NCBI GenBank assembly: GCA_027620655.1
Contig: JAQCDS010000001.1
Location: forward strand, 248,001 to 312,000
From: Bacteroidota bacterium
Lineage (GTDB): Bacteria > Bacteroidota > Bacteroidia > Flavobacteriales > Flavobacteriaceae
DNA length: 64,000 nt
Direction: 5' to 3'
Shown here: positions 26,036-33,421 of the stretch, piece after piece
Numbering within the stretch: the stretch's first letter is position 1
How the letters are laid out: each line of letters opens with the position of its first letter
Translations under genes and position numbers: made by a program
Notes under the pieces: generated by a model
Told to the model about the DNA's origin: nothing
Database searches by the model: none
Seen by the model: the letters and a program-made list of their open reading frames with translations, nothing else

Positions 26036-27061
26036 TTAGAAACTGTATACAGCTCCAAGAACAAAAGAAGATAGGCTTCCACTACCGTTTCCATCATTAT
26101 TGATGAAAATATCTTGAGAAGAATCATCAATTCTAAATTCTGGCTTAATAGTTAAATCACCCACTTTGTAGTTAGCGGTTAATGTTGGTGTTAATACATT
26201 AAGAACATCGCTATCAGCAATTGGGCCAAAAGCAATATATTCTAAGCGAAGACCCCAAGACATTTTTTCAGAAGCTGTATATTGAGGGTATATTGAAAGC
26301 GCCGTATATTCGTCTCCAATTCTTCCACTAAGTACACCGTCTTTGTAATTTGCAAATTGTACATTAAAGTCCATTTGGATAGTACTTGAAAGATCAAAAC
26401 CACCGATAATATCAATAAAACTAGAGCGTTGGCTACGAACATAACCAAGTTTAAATCTTCCATTCGTAATTTGACCACCAACAGAATAATGTCCAGTATT
26501 GTTGAAATCTGTAACCTCCATTGGATTCATTACCGCTAATTTCATATCCCAATTGTTATTGAGTTTGAAATCAAGCATTAAACCATTATGATTTCTAGGT
26601 CCAAAGGTAAACGCATGAGACATACTGTAGTTAAAGTTTTCAACTGGTGAAATTCTTTCAAGACCAATAAATGTATTGAAACGACCCATAGTTGCAGTTG
26701 TGTTCTCTGTAATCTTCCAAAACATATACATTTGGTTAATTGCAGCATTGTTAGTTGCTCCATTTGGGTTAATAGCCTGGTCTGCTCTTGGCCCATATGC
26801 TAAGTCTGCAACAAAACCTACGTTCTCATCTTGGTAGGATGCGACTAAATTTGCCATTCCTAAAGAAAAGCCTGGCATATTAACAAATGAACTTGGAGGA
26901 GCATAAGGAAGTGTTCCTTGATTTACCTCGTCATTTGGAGAATTAATGTTAGATCTCCAGTAAGCGTCTACTGAACCACTAAAATTAAATTTTGATTCTT
27001 CTTCTTGACCAAAAGATAAGGTTAAAATGGATAAAGCTATTAGTGTAAATAAATTTTTCAT
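26036..27061 (-). CDS. Outer-membrane beta-barrel porin, BBP2-like
   Basis: This 341-residue protein has a cleavable signal peptide (ending LSFGQ, about residue 19) and a large barrel with features of the OmpL-like beta-barrel porin-2 group: SGSVDAYWRSNIN near the start, NLVASYQDENVGFVADLAYGPRAD, NQMYMFWKITENTTATMGRFNTFIGLE with the typical fixed position of an aromatic belt, FTFGPRNHNGLMLDF, and the C-terminal SSFVLGAVYSF with terminal phenylalanine. The substrate is unknown; small-solute diffusion is inferred. It has its own promoter box and terminator. Family placement is by pattern. Confidence 0.85.
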   Translation of the reverse strand: MKNLFTLIALSILTLSFGQEEESKFNFSGSVDAYWRSNINSPNDEVNQGTLPYAPPSSFVNMPGFSLGMANLVASYQDENVGFVADLAYGPRADQAINPNGATNNAAINQMYMFWKITENTTATMGRFNTFIGLERISPVENFNYSMSHAFTFGPRNHNGLMLDFKLNNNWDMKLAVMNPMEVTDFNNTGHYSVGGQITNGRFKLGYVRSQRSSFIDIIGGFDLSSTIQMDFNVQFANYKDGVLSGRIGDEYTALSIYPQYTASEKMSWGLRLEYIAFGPIADSDVLNVLTPTLTANYKVGDLTIKPEFRIDDSSQDIFINNDGNGSGSLSSFVLGAVYSF

Positions 27062-27085
27062 AATATTTGTTTATGGTTGTTATTA

Positions 27086-27093
27086 CAAATTTA
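27086..27093 (-). promoter_or_regulatory. -7 promoter element of the BBP2-like porin gene
   Basis: On the minus strand this reads TAAATTTG, an exact TAnnTTTG match 24 bases before the ATG. Confidence 0.55.
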
Positions 27094-27132
27094 AACAAAA
27101 TAATTTAATTTTTGATTAAATCTGAGAGAACA

Positions 27133-27163
27133 AAAAAAAAGCGGTGCATTTGCACCGCTTTTA
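27133..27163 (-). terminator. Terminator of beta-barrel gene 3
   Basis: GCGGTGCA (27141-27148) and TGCACCGC (27151-27158) pair around TT, flanked by nine A and four T. It resembles the two terminators of the neighbouring barrel genes with one base changed in each arm. Confidence 0.85.
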
Positions 27164-27178
27164 AATATGATTATCTTA

Positions 27179-27760
27179 TTATAATCTAAATCCTAGTCTA
27201 AAATTACCAGTTACACTGTCACCAAGACCAAATCCAGTTGTAGCGTCTCCTCCTTCTGGATCAACAGAAGAAATACCAAGACCATAACCAAATTCCATTC
27301 CAACGTAAACGTTAGGTACAATGTAATAATCTGCACCTAAGAAAACACCAGCAAAAAGTGTAAGAGTTGTTGCAGAACCACTGTCAGCAAAACCAACTAA
27401 ACCATGATAACCCCAGTAAGTTGATAAACGCTCAGCACCAGTAAGGTGATTTTCGATACCCATACCAGCTGCAATCCCGAAAGTAGAATCTTCTCCATCA
27501 ACACCACTATCAGCGAAATTAAAATTAGCAAAATAACGCTTAGCTTTTGTGTCTGAGTCAAATTTTCTCATCATGAAAGTTGCACCACCTGTAATTTCTG
27601 GCATACCAAATTGAGTACCACCGTTTAAATTAGGTGTAAATTGAGCTTCAAACATTGTAGCTCCAGCTCCAGGCTTAGTAAAAGTACCAGCATCTGTTGA
27701 AATTTGAGCAGAACCAAAAGCAAATATTGATAATGCTGCAATTAAAAGTAATTTTTTCAT
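27179..27760 (-). CDS. Outer-membrane beta-barrel protein 3
   Basis: This 193-residue protein has a signal peptide (about residues 1-19, ending FGSAQ), then a glycine-rich eight-strand-type barrel: FEAQFTPNLNGGTQFGMPEITGGATFMMRKF, GIAAGMGIENHLTGAERLSTYWGYHGLVGF, LFAGVFLGADYYIVPNVYVGMEFGYGLGI, and the terminal strand GNFRLGFRL. The function is unknown. A promoter box and a terminator of its own suggest a single-gene transcript. Confidence 0.85.
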   Translation of the reverse strand: MKKLLLIAALSIFAFGSAQISTDAGTFTKPGAGATMFEAQFTPNLNGGTQFGMPEITGGATFMMRKFDSDTKAKRYFANFNFADSGVDGEDSTFGIAAGMGIENHLTGAERLSTYWGYHGLVGFADSGSATTLTLFAGVFLGADYYIVPNVYVGMEFGYGLGISSVDPEGGDATTGFGLGDSVTGNFRLGFRL

Positions 27761-27790
27761 AATTAATTATTTTGTTTATGATTAATGATA

Positions 27791-27798
27791 CAAAATTA
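27791..27798 (-). promoter_or_regulatory. -7 promoter element of beta-barrel gene 3
   Basis: On the minus strand this reads TAATTTTG, an exact TAnnTTTG match 30 bases before the ATG. Confidence 0.5.
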
Positions 27799-27991
27799 TA
27801 CAAAATATTTTATAGATTGACATAAAATTCAATTTTTTTTTGATTTCAACGATAAAATCGTGCAGTTTATGGATTTTTTAAGAAGATAACCGAGCACAAA
27901 CCTTTAAATATATTTTAACACATTTTTATGAAAAATTTATTTATTTAGTAGAAATTTGCAACAAACAAACAACTTTATACATAAAAATCAC

Positions 27992-29506
27992 ATGAAAAAT
28001 TACCTCCTATTTTGCTTATTCATAGTTTCATTTTCACTTTTTTCACAAAATCCCAGTGTTTATGCCAATGAAATTAACGCTAATGAACTAAAAGAAAAGC
28101 TGTACACCTATGCTTCTGATGAATTTCAAGGAAGAGAAACAGGCACAGAAGGACAAAAAATAGCTGTTGAATACCTTAAACAAAAATACCAAAATCTAGG
28201 AATTGGAGCTGCAAAGGCTAACGGCGATTATTTTCAAAATGTTCCAATGAAACTTGTTAAAACTCCAAAAGTGACCATATCTATAGGAAATCAATCGTTT
28301 AGTTATTATGATGATTTTGTTGCTATTGCTTCTGGAGAGACTGCAATAATAGAAGCGGAAGAGTTTGTTTTTGTCGGATATGGCATTAAAAGTACCTTAT
28401 ATAACGACTACAAAGATTTGGATGTTGCTGGAAAAATAGTAGTTGCTATTGATGGCGAGCCAAAAGACGAAAATGGAAACTATATTGTTTCTGGAACCAA
28501 TGAAATTTCAAAATGGTCCAACGGTAGACAATCTTTAAGCTCCAAACGTAACCTTGCAAAAGAATTAGGTGCAAAAGCATTTATACTCATAGACAATGCA
28601 ATGTTCAAACGCTATTCGTCTTATTATAAATCTATAGAAAAAAAAGGTGGAGAAAGTAATTTAGCACTTGATGTTGATGCCAACTCATTTTATGGTTTTT
28701 TGGTAAGTTCAGAAATGGGAAGTAAGCTCGTTCAGAATAATAACGGTGTTTATCCTCAAAATATAATTATTAAGTTTGAAAATGTTTCTGAGCCTATAAG
28801 CTCTGAAAATGTTGTTGCTATGATTCCTGGTCAAGAAAAACCCGAGGAATATATAATCCTATCTGCACATCTTGATCATGTTGGCATGCACGACGGAGAG
28901 ATTTTTAATGGTGCAGATGATGATGGTTCGGGGACCATAGCACTATTAGAAATTGCAGAGGCGTTCCAAAAAGCTGTAAAAAACGGAGATGGCCCAAAAA
29001 GATCTGTAGTATTTTTGCATGTTACCGCAGAAGAAAAAGGACTTCTAGGGTCTCAATACTATACAGACTTTGCTCCTGTTGTTTCACTGGAAAACACAGT
29101 AGCTAACCTTAATATAGATATGATTGGGAGAACCGATCCTAAACGAAAAGTTGGAAAACGCAACTATATTTACCTCATTGGTAGTGATAAATTGAGTACA
29201 GAACTCCACGAATTGTCTGAAGAAGTAAACAATAGATACACCAATATAGAATTGGATTATACATATAACGACGAAAACGACCCCAATCGCTTTTATTACC
29301 GCTCAGATCATTACAATTTTGCAAAAAACAATATTCCAATCATCTTTTATTTTAATGGAACTCATGCTGATTATCATAAAGCTACTGACACACCAGATAA
29401 AATAGAATACGATTTATTAGAAAACAGAACGCGTCTTGTATTTTTTACGGCTTGGGAATTGGCCAACAGAAAAGAACGTGTAAAAGTTGATAAAGCTTTT
29501 CAATAA
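27992..29506 (+). CDS. M28 family zinc aminopeptidase, secreted
   Basis: This 504-residue peptidase has a signal peptide (about residues 1-19, ending LFSQ) followed by a PA-domain-like insert and a C-terminal M28 catalytic domain. The metal ligands and catalytic residues are visible as H293 in SAHLDHVG, D309/D310 in NGADDDGSGT, E347/E348 in TAEEKGLLGS, an aspartate in NIDMIGR, and a histidine in GTHADYHKATDTPD. These are the co-catalytic two-zinc features of the family. It likely trims peptides in the periplasm or outside the cell. The ATG at 27992 is preferred because it starts the signal peptide. A strong terminator follows. Confidence 0.93.
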   Translation: MKNYLLFCLFIVSFSLFSQNPSVYANEINANELKEKLYTYASDEFQGRETGTEGQKIAVEYLKQKYQNLGIGAAKANGDYFQNVPMKLVKTPKVTISIGNQSFSYYDDFVAIASGETAIIEAEEFVFVGYGIKSTLYNDYKDLDVAGKIVVAIDGEPKDENGNYIVSGTNEISKWSNGRQSLSSKRNLAKELGAKAFILIDNAMFKRYSSYYKSIEKKGGESNLALDVDANSFYGFLVSSEMGSKLVQNNNGVYPQNIIIKFENVSEPISSENVVAMIPGQEKPEEYIILSAHLDHVGMHDGEIFNGADDDGSGTIALLEIAEAFQKAVKNGDGPKRSVVFLHVTAEEKGLLGSQYYTDFAPVVSLENTVANLNIDMIGRTDPKRKVGKRNYIYLIGSDKLSTELHELSEEVNNRYTNIELDYTYNDENDPNRFYYRSDHYNFAKNNIPIIFYFNGTHADYHKATDTPDKIEYDLLENRTRLVFFTAWELANRKERVKVDKAFQ

Positions 29507-29530
29507 GTTTCAGGAAACAATAGGAAACCA

Positions 29531-29564
29531 AAAAAGCTTCTCAAATTTTGAGAAGCTTTTTTTT
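29531..29564 (+). terminator. Terminator after the M28 peptidase gene
   Basis: AAAAGCTTCTCAAA pairs with TTTGAGAAGCTTTT across a minimal loop and is followed by a T-run. It lies about 25 bases after the stop codon. Confidence 0.9.
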
Positions 29565-29822
29565 ATTGTTGTATAAGAGACTCAACCCTAAATAGTGATT
29601 TTTTAAATTTATAGAATATAAATAATGTTGTATCATGAAAACTTTATAAGCTTGGATATATTAAATAAGAAATAGAATCCAAACAAGCGGGTGATTATTC
29701 TACAAAATACAAGTCAATGTTACAGATTGGATTTAACTATTTTGAGTTTTTAAGGGTTTGAGAGGAGCGAAATCCCAAGATAAACAAAACAGAAAGGCAA
29801 ATTAGTTTTAATATTAATTAAT

Positions 29823-30062
29823 TTACCTAGTTAAATACACTCTATCCTCATTATTAATATCATCTTCACAATCACATTTTTCTTCTTGGCCAAATTTGTA
29901 GGACAATCCAAAATAATGATTGCCATTGGCATATTGACTAAGGTCCGAAAGCGCCATATCATAACCATAAGTGAGGGTGAACTCTGATTTAAACCTAACA
30001 TTTACAAAAGCACCATAAAGGGCATCAGGCTGGTATTGAAGTCCCAGAGCAAATTTTTCATT
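29823..30062 (-). pseudogene. PorP/SprF family remnant (C-terminal fragment)
   Basis: The minus-strand frame from 30062 to the TAA at 29823-29825 has no start codon and encodes 79 residues, beginning just after an in-frame stop. The segment LGLQYQPDALYGAFVNVRF, then TLTYGYDMALSDLSQYANGNHYFGLSYKFG, is the conserved C-terminal barrel end of PorP/SprF proteins, which anchor type IX secretion-linked repeat adhesins at the outer membrane. The N-terminal two thirds is missing, and no partner gliding-motility adhesin gene is near. It is therefore a deletion relic rather than a functional gene. Confidence 0.8.
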
Positions 30063-30179
30063 TCAATTAAATTGGTTTCCTCAAATATATTGAATTTTAT
30101 TTCAATTTTAGATACATAAAGAGTACATCTTAGCGCATTAGCTATGAAACAAAGCGTGTTGAGAAAACAACTAAAAGCC

Positions 30180-30201
30180 AATGTCTGTCAAATGTCTGTC
30201 A
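30180..30201. repeat. Perfect 11-bp tandem duplication
   Basis: AATGTCTGTCA occurs twice head to tail (30180-30190 and 30191-30201) in the gene-poor stretch next to tRNA-His. It could be an integration or slippage scar. Confidence 0.6.
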
Positions 30202-30288
30202 GTTTTTAGTAAATTTGATGTGTTCTTTGAGATGTTTAAAACGAAAGTCGTGAAGTGCTTTAAGGTGCTTTTCAAAACACGGTTAGAG

Positions 30289-30324
30289 CATAAAAAAAGC
30301 CCTCTCAAAAGAAAGGACTTTTAA
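30289..30324 (-). terminator. Terminator downstream of tRNA-His
   Basis: On the minus strand AAAAGTCC and GGGCTTTT (one G-T pair) surround an internal TCT/AGA pairing and are followed by seven T. It begins just after the tRNA 3' end. Confidence 0.65.
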
Positions 30325-30326
30325 TG

Positions 30327-30401
30327 GGTGGAAGATCGGTCTCGAACCGACGACCTCCTGAACCACAATCAGGCGCTCTAACCAACTGAGCTACAACCAC
30401 C
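30327..30401 (-). tRNA. tRNA-His (GTG)
   Basis: The minus strand folds into a cloverleaf with D-stem GCTC/GAGC, anticodon stem CCTGA/TCAGG, loop TTGTGGT carrying anticodon GTG, and T-stem GTCGG/CCGAT with TTCGAGA. An additional 5' G (30401) pairs with C73, the hallmark of tRNA-His. The 3' end is not followed by an encoded CCA (it reads C then ATTAA). The acceptor arms GTGGTTG and CTTCCAC leave T-T oppositions at 5:68 and 6:67, which is unusual. It is otherwise a normal His tRNA. Confidence 0.93.
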
Positions 30402-30470
30402 GTTTAGCATACAAAAATGCGTGTGCAAATGTAGTTCATTTATGATTTTATACAAAGATTTTTTTTTAAT

Positions 30471-31190
30471 TTATTTTAAATCAAATATGGAGTTCACTGC
30501 CAAAAGTCTATCAGTAGTAAACCCCTCTGCGTAATCGGTAAAGACCAAGCGGCCAAGATCTGCAGCTCTATAGCGAATACTTTCAATAAAATTTTGACTT
30601 GAAATAGGCGTTTCCGGCTCTGTACTTTTAGGATCAAAGAATTGAGACTTGTAGGCGGCCACTGCGGCCATTTTGACATCTATAGTAGAACTTATATCAA
30701 CCACAAAATCTGGTGTACTATTTTTCCATTGGATATAACTATACACAGCATTGGGGCGCCACGAAATTTGCTCCTCTCCTTTTTCGCTCTTTGTATTTAT
30801 TTTTGTCAAACCGCTTAAAAAACAGGCTTCGCGCACCAAAGCACTTGATTTGCCATGATCGGTATGACGGTCGTCAATAGCATTACAAAAAACAATATCC
30901 GGCTGATAAGCCCTAATTTTTTTGATAATTTCTAATTGGTTTTCCTTGGTGTTAAATACAAAACCATCTGGGAACCCTAAATTCTCTCTAAAGGATACCC
31001 CTAAAATTTTGGCAGCAGCGCTTGCCTCTGCTTTTCGTGTTTCTGCGGTACCTCTTGTACCAAGTTCTCCACGAGTAAGATCAATTATACCAACCGTTTT
31101 TCCCTCAATAATGGCTTTATGGAGTGTACCCCCGCAGGACAATTCGACATCGTCTGGGTGTGCGCCAAATGCAAGAATATCTACTTTCAT
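30471..31190 (-). CDS. bshB1: Bacillithiol biosynthesis deacetylase BshB1
   Basis: BshB1 removes the acetyl group from N-acetylglucosaminyl-malate during synthesis of bacillithiol, the low-molecular-weight thiol of these bacteria. The 239-residue LmbE-type protein has the zinc motif AHPDD at residues 10-14, the TRGELGTRGT segment, FRENLGFPDG, and NAIDDRHTDHGK with a further metal-binding histidine. It lacks a signal peptide. A transsulfuration enzyme gene lies four bases upstream in the same direction, so the two look co-transcribed; that enzyme could help provide cysteine for the thiol, an inference. Confidence 0.95.
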   Translation of the reverse strand: MKVDILAFGAHPDDVELSCGGTLHKAIIEGKTVGIIDLTRGELGTRGTAETRKAEASAAAKILGVSFRENLGFPDGFVFNTKENQLEIIKKIRAYQPDIVFCNAIDDRHTDHGKSSALVREACFLSGLTKINTKSEKGEEQISWRPNAVYSYIQWKNSTPDFVVDISSTIDVKMAAVAAYKSQFFDPKSTEPETPISSQNFIESIRYRAADLGRLVFTDYAEGFTTDRLLAVNSIFDLK

Positions 31191-31194
31191 AATG

Positions 31195-32352
31195 CTAGTG
31201 TTTTTTACTTAAACTCAAAGCTTGCTCAATATCGTAAATTAAATCCTTTTTAGATTCAATTCCAACAGAAAAACGAATCAGTTGATCTGTAATCCCCTGT
31301 GCAAATCGGTCTGATTCTGAAAGTAAGGCATGAGATGTTAGAGCAGGTAAAATCATTGTGCTTTCCACACCAGCCAAACTCATTGAAGGTTTTATTAATT
31401 TAAGTGATTTAAGGAATAAGACTGTATCATACGCATTTGACAATTCAAACGATAGCATTGCACCAAAACCTTTCATTTGAGTTTTTGCCAATTGATGATG
31501 CTCATGTGATTTTAAGCCAGGATAATACACATTATCAATACCCGAATGTTTTTCTAAAAACCGAGCCAGTTTTTTGGCATTCTTTTGTTGAGCTTTAACT
31601 CGTATGGCTAAAGTTTTCATACTTCTTTCTAGCATCCAAACCGAAAAATCACTAAGGTTGCCTCCAAAATCTTTTGCTAAATTCCAGATTTTATCAACAT
31701 TATTTTGAGTAGAAGCAATTGCACCAGCGCTAATATCACTATGTCCTCCAAAATATTTTGTAGCAGAATGAATGATCACATCAATACCAAGCGTATGTGG
31801 TTTTTGAACAATTGGTGTTGCAAAAGTATTATCAATAGCTGAAACAATATTATGAGACTTAGCCAATTTTGCTATGGCAAACAAATCAACTAATTTAAGG
31901 AGTGGATTTGATGGCGTTTCAATATAAATAAGTTTGGTATTTTTTTGAATACATTCTTCAAAAGAATTGATTGACAAATCTTTAGTAAAAGTGTATTGAA
32001 TACCGTATGCCTTAAAATGAGATTCGATAAAATTGCGTGTTCCTCCGTAAATATCATTTTGGACAACAGCATGATCGCCAGATTTTAAAAAGCTAAGCAT
32101 TACAGCAGATACTGCCGCTAAACCTGATGAAAATAGCATTCCTGCTTCTGTATCTTCAAGTGCAGCAATTTTTTTACTCAAATGCTCCTGATTTGGTGTA
32201 TTAAAATAGCGTGGATAGCGCTTTGTTTCTTGATCCAAAAAACCATAAGAGGTGGAAAGATATATAGGAGATACCGCCCCTTGGAAAAGAGGGTCGACTA
32301 TAGCACCTGAATGGGTACAAATGGTATTTTGACCTATTTTTTGTTTTGACAT
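31195..32352 (-). CDS. Trans-sulfuration PLP enzyme (cystathionine gamma-synthase/lyase family)
   Basis: This 385-residue fold-type I PLP enzyme belongs to the Cys/Met metabolism family. Landmarks are SSGLAAVSAVM (PLP phosphate-binding), the SxxYGGTRN-like NDIYGGTRNFIESHF, the AIDNTFATP motif, the lysine K199 in HSATKYFGGHSD, and the C-terminal LAGVESTMILPALTSHALLS that typifies cystathionine gamma-synthase, gamma-lyase and beta-lyase alike. The exact reaction cannot be set from sequence. A second family member is at 46.5-47.7 kb. The gene precedes bshB1 by four bases, which links it to cysteine or thiol supply. Confidence 0.88.
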   Translation of the reverse strand: MSKQKIGQNTICTHSGAIVDPLFQGAVSPIYLSTSYGFLDQETKRYPRYFNTPNQEHLSKKIAALEDTEAGMLFSSGLAAVSAVMLSFLKSGDHAVVQNDIYGGTRNFIESHFKAYGIQYTFTKDLSINSFEECIQKNTKLIYIETPSNPLLKLVDLFAIAKLAKSHNIVSAIDNTFATPIVQKPHTLGIDVIIHSATKYFGGHSDISAGAIASTQNNVDKIWNLAKDFGGNLSDFSVWMLERSMKTLAIRVKAQQKNAKKLARFLEKHSGIDNVYYPGLKSHEHHQLAKTQMKGFGAMLSFELSNAYDTVLFLKSLKLIKPSMSLAGVESTMILPALTSHALLSESDRFAQGITDQLIRFSVGIESKKDLIYDIEQALSLSKKH

Positions 32353-32371
32353 TAAAATAGTTTATAAAACG

Positions 32372-32479
32372 CTATTTATTATCTAAGTCGTTAAATTGTT
32401 TGATAAGAACAAAAGCCCATATTGCGACGCAAACGGAAACAAAAATGGAAAAATATAATACGATGTCGTTAGCGTTCAA
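32372..32479 (-). CDS. Possible 35-residue single-helix membrane protein
   Basis: Starting at a TTG (32477-32479) inside the end of the preceding 61-residue gene, this frame encodes 35 residues with one hydrophobic segment (about 6-26, DIVLYFSIFVSVCVAIWAFVLI) and a polar tail KQFNDLDNK. The overlap with an equally small membrane gene and the clean hydrophobic profile suggest a real translationally coupled partner. The start codon is weak and no family is recognised. It lies 19 bases upstream of the transsulfuration gene ATG. Confidence 0.45.
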   Translation of the reverse strand: MNANDIVLYFSIFVSVCVAIWAFVLIKQFNDLDNK

Positions 32480-32654
32480 GGCGAAAGAGTTTAAAAAATA
32501 TCATTAGACCCACAAGCATAGGCGCCCAGATCCCTACAAAAATTCCGTGTAATTCATGTCCTGAAAAAAACAAATATTCAGAAACAATTATAATTAGAAC
32601 GCACAACAAAAGTAAAAGCGTGTTGGTGATTCCTAATAGTTTTACAAATTTCAT
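32469..32654 (-). CDS. 61-residue membrane protein
   Basis: This small protein has two hydrophobic segments (about residues 7-30 and 36-55) and a basic end FFKLFRLER. The function is unknown. It belongs to a run of minus-strand genes with the 35-residue frame and the transsulfuration gene following. The ATG is good. A regulatory or assembly role for a respiratory complex is conceivable, as small membrane proteins often do this, but nothing in the sequence shows it. Confidence 0.6.
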   Translation of the reverse strand: MKFVKLLGITNTLLLLLCVLIIIVSEYLFFSGHELHGIFVGIWAPMLVGLMIFFKLFRLER

Positions 32655-32761
32655 TGAAGCATTAGTTTTAAAGTTTAAAAATAGAAAAAAATAATTTTAA
32701 TTGTTGAATAAATTGAAAAAAAATATAAACCGAACAATTATTTTCGCAAAAAAAATAAATA

Positions 32762-33421
32762 ATGCTCAAAGCTGTTTTGTTTGATATGGATGGTGTTGTT
32801 GTAGACACTGAACCGCTACACCACAAAGCGTATCAAAAAATGTTTAAAAAAGTTGGAATAGACGTTTCTTAAGATATGTATGAGGGTTTCACTGGTCAAT
32901 CCACTTATGGAATATGTAAGCAACTTTGTACCCATTTTAATCTTGAGCAAGACCACCAAGAATTGGTGCAAATTAAACGTAATTATTTTACCAAACTCTT
33001 TTTTGATGATGGCGATTTGAAATTATTGGATGGGGTTGAAGAATTAATCAACAACTATTTTGATCATGGTTTGACATTAGTTGTGGCCTCCTCTGCTTCC
33101 ATGTTTACGATAAATAATGTGATGAAACGCTTTAACTTAGACCGTTTTTTTTTAAATAAACTTAGTGGCGCAGATCTTAAAGCCTCAAAACCACATCCAG
33201 AAATTTTTATTAATGCAGCAAAAGCGGCTAATGCTTTGCCAAATGAATTTTTTGTGATAGAAGATTCAACCAATGGTATCAAAGCTGCAAAGCGTGCAGG
33301 GATTTATTGTGTGGCCTACAAAAGTGAGCATTCAAAAAATCAAGATTATGCTTTAGCTGATATGATTATTTATGATTTTAAAGAAATCCATTTCAATAAA
33401 ATCAAAAATAAAATTAGCTAA
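32762..33421 (+). pseudogene. HAD superfamily phosphatase interrupted by an in-frame TAA
   Basis: Read through, this encodes about 218 residues of a beta-phosphoglucomutase-like HAD hydrolase: nucleophile motif FDMDGVVVDTEP at residues 7-18, the SSASMFTINNV segment, KPHPEIF and VIEDSTNGIKAAKRAG (motif IV). Codon 37 (32870-32872) is TAA, between GIDVS and DMYEGFTGQST; family members have Glu or similar there, so GAA to TAA explains it. An ATG six bases later could restart translation, but that product lacks the nucleophile aspartates and would be inactive. It may be a true pseudogene, an artefact, or read-through. Its 3' end overlaps the convergent ccsBA gene by eight bases, typical of intact genes. 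Confidence 0.85.

Larger units (their letters stand above)
29565..30326. other. Gene-poor stretch between the M28 peptidase gene and tRNA-His
   Basis: About 0.76 kb without an intact gene. It holds a PorP/SprF C-terminal remnant (29823-30062, minus), a near copy of the 16-base palindrome (30090-30105), an 11-bp tandem repeat (30180-30201) and a hairpin downstream of tRNA-His. In 29565-29822 I see no feature. The mix of a gene fragment and a repeat beside a tRNA gene suggests past recombination. Confidence 0.6.

Noticed and set aside
30181-30324. A plus-strand frame of about 47 codons starting at an ATG inside the 11-bp repeat
   Set aside because: It runs over the repeat and the tRNA terminator hairpin, has a lysine/phenylalanine-rich composition expected of translated AT-rich DNA, and matches nothing I recognise.
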